Shown here: in pieces, positions 60,553-64,000 of the stretch
Layout of the letters: each line of letters begins with the position of its first letter
Position numbering within the stretch: position 1 is the stretch's first letter
Source of the DNA: Roseomonas sp.
GTDB lineage: Bacteria; Pseudomonadota; Alphaproteobacteria; Acetobacterales; Acetobacteraceae
Assembly: GCA_020249465.1 (NCBI GenBank)
Contig: JADCFP010000037.1
Coordinates: 1-64,000 of the forward strand
Reading direction: 5' to 3'
DNA: 64,000 bases
Translations under genes and position numbers: made by a program
The notes under the pieces: generated by a model
Told to the model about the DNA's origin: nothing
The model's input: the letters and a program-made list of their open reading frames with translations, nothing else
Database searches by the model: none

Positions 60553-61941
60553 ATGCCCGCCACCACCCCTTTTGATCGCGTCATTCGTGGCACGCTGGTG
60601 CTGCCCGATCGCATCCTGGCCAATGGCTGGGTCGCGACGCGCGGCGAGGTGATCGCCGGCATCGGCGAAGGGCCATCTCCGGTTGCCACTTCGGTTGAGG
60701 ATTACGGCAGCAAGCTGATCATGCCGGGGCTGGTGGATGGGCATATGCATACCTCATCCTCACGCGGGTGGCCGGGGATTGAGGGCGCTTCCAAAACCGC
60801 TGCCGCGGGTGGCGTCACCACTTGCGTTGACATGCCCTATGATGTGCCGCGCCCGGTAACGAATGCCGGTATTTTCAAGGAAAAGGTCGAATATGTGAAT
60901 CGCCTGTCCCATGTGGATATGGCGCTTTACGGCACCATCCTGAAATCGGGCGGCGTGGATGCCATTGCGGGCTTGGCCGAAGCCGGCGCCTGTTCCTTCA
61001 AGCTTTCCACTTATGAATATGACCCGGTACGCTTCCCGCGCATTGACCACCCGACCATGGTCGCGGCCTTTCGCGAAATCGCCAAGACCGGGCTGATGGT
61101 GGCCGTGCATAATGAGGATCAGGAAATCGTCATCCGCCTGACCGAGGAAGCCAAGGCCGCCGGCAATACCTCTCCCATCTGGCATTGCCGCACCCGCCCG
61201 CCGCTTTGTGAGACCATGGCGGATCTCGAGATTTTCGAAATCGGGCTTGAGACAGGCGCGCATGTGCATATCGCCCATTCATCGCTGGCGCGCGGTTTTG
61301 AGATTGCCGAGGTATTCCGCCGTATGGGCGGCAAGGCATCGGGCGAGGCCTGCCTGCAATACCTGTGTATGACGGAAGAAGACATCATCCGGCTTGAAGG
61401 CTTCGGCAAATGCAACCCTCCCTTCCGCACGGCGGATGAGGTGGAACGCATGTGGGGCGCCTTTGCCAAGGGGCAGGTCGCTTATGTCTCCACCGATCAC
61501 GCGCCCTGGCCGCGTGATCGCAAGACCTATACGGGCGATATCTTCACCGTCGGCGCGGGCCTCACGGGGATGCAAAGCTTCGCCCCCGTGATGTTCACCC
61601 TATTGAAGCAGCGCGGCCTGTCACCCAGCCTGATGGCGCTTTATTGCGCCGAACGCCCGGCGCGCTTCCATGGGCTTTATCCGAAGAAGGGCGCGCTGCG
61701 CGTTGGTGCAGATGCCGATCTGTTGGTGATGGAAGAAGGTGATTTCACCTTTGATGCACGCGACATCCAGGACCAGGAAGATGCCAAATGGTCGCCCTAT
61801 GATGGCATGAAGGTGAAGGGCCGCGTTGCTGCCACCTGGCTGCGCGGGCAGCAGATTTGGGATGGCAAGCAGGTTTTGGCCAAGCCCGGCGCCGGGCGCT
61901 TCGTGCCGCGTCAACACAGGGAAAGCTATGTCGGGGAATAA
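60553..61941 (+). CDS. D-hydantoinase/dihydropyrimidinase-family amidohydrolase
   Basis: The product has 462 residues, the normal length. Zinc-site motifs are DGHMHTSS, CSFKLSTYEY with the carbamylated Lys, VHNEDQE, AHSSLARG and STDHAPWPRD. The family opens cyclic ureides such as hydantoins, dihydropyrimidines and allantoin. The downstream GlcG, TctC and N-carbamoyl-D-amino-acid hydrolase genes point to hydantoin turnover. The start follows GGAGTAGCCC. A small membrane-protein gene overlaps its end by 14 bp. Confidence 0.88.
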   Translation: MPATTPFDRVIRGTLVLPDRILANGWVATRGEVIAGIGEGPSPVATSVEDYGSKLIMPGLVDGHMHTSSSRGWPGIEGASKTAAAGGVTTCVDMPYDVPRPVTNAGIFKEKVEYVNRLSHVDMALYGTILKSGGVDAIAGLAEAGACSFKLSTYEYDPVRFPRIDHPTMVAAFREIAKTGLMVAVHNEDQEIVIRLTEEAKAAGNTSPIWHCRTRPPLCETMADLEIFEIGLETGAHVHIAHSSLARGFEIAEVFRRMGGKASGEACLQYLCMTEEDIIRLEGFGKCNPPFRTADEVERMWGAFAKGQVAYVSTDHAPWPRDRKTYTGDIFTVGAGLTGMQSFAPVMFTLLKQRGLSPSLMALYCAERPARFHGLYPKKGALRVGADADLLVMEEGDFTFDARDIQDQEDAKWSPYDGMKVKGRVAATWLRGQQIWDGKQVLAKPGAGRFVPRQHRESYVGE

Positions 61942-62221
61942 GGACAAGCAGCGCCCGGAAGGGCATTGGATCAAGCGCCCACCGCGGCCTTCGAAGCAAG
62001 CTGCTCCGCCACCGCGGCGCAAGCCCGGCCTGGTGCAGGCGATGGTCGCGGGTTCGGTTGGCATCATGCTTGGGATGTTGAATGCCGCCGCCACGGGGGC
62101 GGGCGGCTTGCCCGATCCCGTGCCGGCGATTGCCGCCGGCATTGGGCTTTGCATTGGCGCTATTGCGACCTGGCGGCTTTTTGGCGGCACGCGGCAGGAT
62201 TTTCGGGATTTGTTTTTCTGA
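61928..62221 (+). CDS. Small hypothetical membrane protein
   Basis: The product has 97 residues. A basic, Pro-rich N-terminus (KRPPRPSKQAAPPPRRKPG) is followed by two hydrophobic helices, residues ~38-58 (VAGSVGIMLGMLNAAATGAG) and ~66-83 (AIAAGIGLCIGAIATWRL). No family is recognised. It overlaps the hydantoinase stop by 14 bp, so it is translated in step with it. Possible roles are a membrane anchor or small transporter partner, without evidence. Confidence 0.65.
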   Translation: MSGNKDKQRPEGHWIKRPPRPSKQAAPPPRRKPGLVQAMVAGSVGIMLGMLNAAATGAGGLPDPVPAIAAGIGLCIGAIATWRLFGGTRQDFRDLFF

Positions 62222-62287
62222 AGCCCGCTTGCCGCTGGGTATTGCTTGGCCCATGGAGGGCCTTCCATTTTCGCAGGGAGAAACGCG

Positions 62288-62785
62288 ATGAATTCCGCAG
62301 ATTATTATGTAAAGCACCTGGCGGTGGATTTGCCGCTCGCGACCGCTGACAAGATCGCCGATGTCACGCTGGCAACCGGCCGCGCGGCGGGCATGCTGCC
62401 GCTGACAGTCGTTGTGCTGGATGCCGGCGGGCATGTTGTGGTGCAAAAGCGCGAAGATGGTTCGGGCATTTTGCGCGCCGAGATCGCGCGCGGCAAAGCC
62501 TATGCCGCGCTCGGCATGGGGGTTGGCAGCCGTATCCTGCGTGATCGGTTGAAGGAACGCATTGCCTTCCAGGCCGCTGTCGCCGCCGCTTCCGATGGCA
62601 GCTTTGTGCCCGTGCCGGGTGGCGTGCTGATCCTGAATGCCGCCGGCGCGGTGATTGGCGCGGTTGGCGTGAGCGGCGATGCCTCTGACCGCGATGAACA
62701 CGCGGCTTGCGAGGGCATCAAGGCCGCCGGGCTTGCTTCCCACCCCGATGCGGCGGTTGAGAATTGGCGCGATGCCGCGCTTTGA
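62288..62785 (+). CDS. GlcG/HbpS-family protein
   Basis: The product has 165 residues. TVVVLDAGGHVVVQKREDGSGI, RAEIARGKAYAALGMG and VPGGVLILNAAGAVIGAVGVSGD match the GlcG/HbpS fold, a small domain of uncertain function known from glycolate loci and from a haem-binding protein of Streptomyces. It lies between the hydantoinase and TctC genes on the same strand. CAGGGAGAAACGCG precedes the ATG. Its stop codon directly abuts palindromic repeat copy D. Confidence 0.85.
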   Translation: MNSADYYVKHLAVDLPLATADKIADVTLATGRAAGMLPLTVVVLDAGGHVVVQKREDGSGILRAEIARGKAYAALGMGVGSRILRDRLKERIAFQAAVAAASDGSFVPVPGGVLILNAAGAVIGAVGVSGDASDRDEHAACEGIKAAGLASHPDAAVENWRDAAL

Positions 62786-62886
62786 GCATTTTCAAGCCAA
62801 GTGGCATCACGTAGTGGCTCGGAAAATGCGACCAAAGAAAGGTTTAGGGCGTGTCCGGTGAACGAACGTGAACAGGACACGCACTG
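62784..62886 (+). repeat. Divergent palindromic element, copy D
   Basis: Two hairpins in the same layout as copies A-C: GAGCATTTTC with GAAAATGC around the first, and GCGTGTCC-N18-GGACACGC around the second. The core GTGAACGAACGTGAAC matches GTGAACACATGTGAAC of the other copies. It begins at the GlcG stop codon and contains the GTG start of the downstream TctC gene. Confidence 0.7.
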
Positions 62887-63866
62887 AGATTGGCCGCCGC
62901 GCCGTGCTGCTTGGCGCTGGCACGGCGCTAATCAATACGGCGGCGCGGGCGCAGGAGGTTTATCCCTCCCGTCCGATCCGCATGATCATCCCCTTCCCCG
63001 CCGGCGGTCCCACCGATGTCTATGCGCGGCTTTATGCTGAGCGCCTGGGCCGCGAACTGGGCCAGCCGGTGGTGACGGAAAATCGTGGCGGTGCGGGGGG
63101 TGCGATTGGGTCATTGGAGGTGTCTCGCGCGCGGCCCGATGGCTATACGATTCTGTTCGGCACGGCTTCGACCCATGCGCTTTATCCGCTGGTGACGCGC
63201 CAGCCGCAATTTGATGTGGTGCGGGATTTCACGACGATTGCAGAATTGGGCGGTGGGCCGCTGTGTTGGCTGGCACATCCTTCGCGCCCCGCAACGCTCC
63301 GTTCCTTTGTGGACGCGGCGCGCAATGCGAACCCACCGCTTTCCTATGGCTCACCGGGCAGCGGGACCATGATGCATCTTGCGACCGAATTGCTGAAGCA
63401 GCAGGCGGGCGGGGTAGCACTGACCCATGTGCCGTATCGCGGCGCGGCGCCGGCGATGAATGATTTGATCGGCGGCACCTTGGCGCTCGCGGTCAATACT
63501 TTCGGCGGAGGCTTGCCGCTTCATCAAGGCGGGCGCGCGCGCATGTTGGCGGTGGCGACAGCGCGGCGTTTGGATGCTGCCCCCGATGTACCTACCGTGG
63601 CCGAAGCGCTTGGCCTTGCCGGTTTTGAAGCGGTGCTTTGGCATGCGGTATTCGCGCCCCCTGCCCTGCCCGCGCCAATCCTGGAACGGCTTTCCGCCGC
63701 CACCAATGCAGCACTCGCCGATCCTGCCTTCCGCGCCAGCCTTGCCGCATCCGGCATCACCGCTTCCGCGCCTGGCACCCCCGCCAGCGCCGCCGCTTTC
63801 ATCGCCGCCGAGACCAGGCGTTACGCGCCTGTGGTCGAGGCTATTCGTCCGGAGCTTGATCAATGA
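62868..63866 (+). CDS. TctC/Bug-family periplasmic solute-binding protein, start inside a repeat
   Basis: The product has 332 residues. The first possible start, GTG 62868, lies inside the right hairpin of repeat D, and an in-frame stop at 62859 blocks a longer reading. It gives a Tat-type signal (IGRRAVLLGAGTALINTAARA) and the mature start YPSRPIRMIIPFPAGGPTDV, then TENRGGAGGAIG, standard for the family. The native N-terminus may have been replaced by repeat sequence. There is no clear ribosome site. The next gene overlaps its stop by 4 bp (ATGA), so it belongs to the hydantoin cluster. Confidence 0.85.
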   Translation: MNRTRTEIGRRAVLLGAGTALINTAARAQEVYPSRPIRMIIPFPAGGPTDVYARLYAERLGRELGQPVVTENRGGAGGAIGSLEVSRARPDGYTILFGTASTHALYPLVTRQPQFDVVRDFTTIAELGGGPLCWLAHPSRPATLRSFVDAARNANPPLSYGSPGSGTMMHLATELLKQQAGGVALTHVPYRGAAPAMNDLIGGTLALAVNTFGGGLPLHQGGRARMLAVATARRLDAAPDVPTVAEALGLAGFEAVLWHAVFAPPALPAPILERLSAATNAALADPAFRASLAASGITASAPGTPASAAAFIAAETRRYAPVVEAIRPELDQ

Positions 63867-64000
63867 CTCGCACACTTCGCCTTGCCGGCGCCCAAATGGG
63901 ACCGAACCAGAAAGCCGATAGCCGTGAAGCGATTCTGGCGCGCATGATCGCGTTGTTGGAACAGGCCGCCGCCGCCGGCGCGAAGATGGTGGTGTTTCCG
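63863..64000 (+). CDS. N-carbamoyl-D-amino-acid hydrolase-like carbon-nitrogen hydrolase, 3' end outside window
   Basis: Only the first 46 residues are present. RLAGAQMGPNQKADSREAIL and LLEQAAAAGAKMVVFP match the start of the nitrilase-fold N-carbamoyl-D-amino-acid amidohydrolases, with the catalytic Glu, Lys and Cys lying beyond the window. It would convert the hydantoinase product to a D-amino acid, CO2 and ammonia. The start ATG overlaps the TctC stop. It completes the run hydantoinase, membrane protein, GlcG, TctC, carbamoylase. Confidence 0.78.
   Translation, partial: MTRTLRLAGAQMGPNQKADSREAILARMIALLEQAAAAGAKMVVFP

Noticed and set aside
1..64000. tRNA or rRNA genes
   Set aside because: I saw no TPsiC-loop-like GTTCGAATC motif with a matching acceptor stem and no rRNA-like sequence, but reading by eye can miss a tRNA.

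Overview
The window is GC-rich DNA, almost completely filled with genes, and reads as an alphaproteobacterial chromosome. FliX, an alphaproteobacterial DksA that starts LPPDYRPSD, a sigma-54 flagellar promoter next to flgI, and many TctC/Bug-type solute-binding proteins point to Rhodospirillales. An Acetobacteraceae genus of the Roseomonas type is likely, but this is inferred from gene content only. I saw no rRNA or tRNA gene, CRISPR array, prophage or transposase gene.

Layout. 1-8.6 kb: an acetamidase fragment, a flavin monooxygenase with a TctC protein, hemN behind an RNA helicase (with a perfect FNR-type box), an M20 amidohydrolase and an AhpD-like protein. 8.8-12.3 kb: a Tat-exported YHYH protein followed by a tightly coupled ECF sigma factor, small membrane protein and CnrX-like periplasmic sensor, then a Gly/Pro-rich protein. 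12.4-17.2 kb (minus): a sugar-type ABC importer without ATPase, a cupin and a trypsin-fold protein that has lost its catalytic triad. 17.3-21.5 kb (plus): a TctC protein, an APH-fold kinase, a divergent enolase and a D-2-hydroxyacid dehydrogenase with overlapping ends. 21.6-26.9 kb: two tandem paralogous proteins of 844 and 807 residues of no recognised family; the second is bracketed by inverted copies of a ~105-bp palindromic element.

27-38.5 kb is mostly housekeeping: a hydratase, ridA, flgN-flgJ-flgI divergent from fliX, dksA, priA, a transaldolase-family gene, DUF484, xerC and dapB, then a flavin monooxygenase. 38.5-44.7 kb is catabolic: a TetR with a visible operator, a HpaB-fold monooxygenase, a TctC protein, a CoA-transferase with a CitE-like lyase, and an SDR. 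44.7-53.6 kb: an FAD protein, a PfkB kinase and a block of amide and peptide hydrolases (M81, two M20-type, HDAC-like, M19). 53.6-59.5 kb: comM, a GNAT, a histone H1-like protein, prpC and prpD. 59.6-64 kb: a LysR regulator, D-hydantoinase, small membrane protein, GlcG, TctC and the start of an N-carbamoyl-D-amino-acid hydrolase, which together look like hydantoin utilisation.

The most unusual points are the unknown paralog pair, the palindromic element whose edges coincide with stop or start codons of neighbouring genes, the kinase/enolase/dehydrogenase cassette, the pseudoprotease, and the readable control sites (FNR box, sigma-54 promoter with phased repeats, TetR operator).
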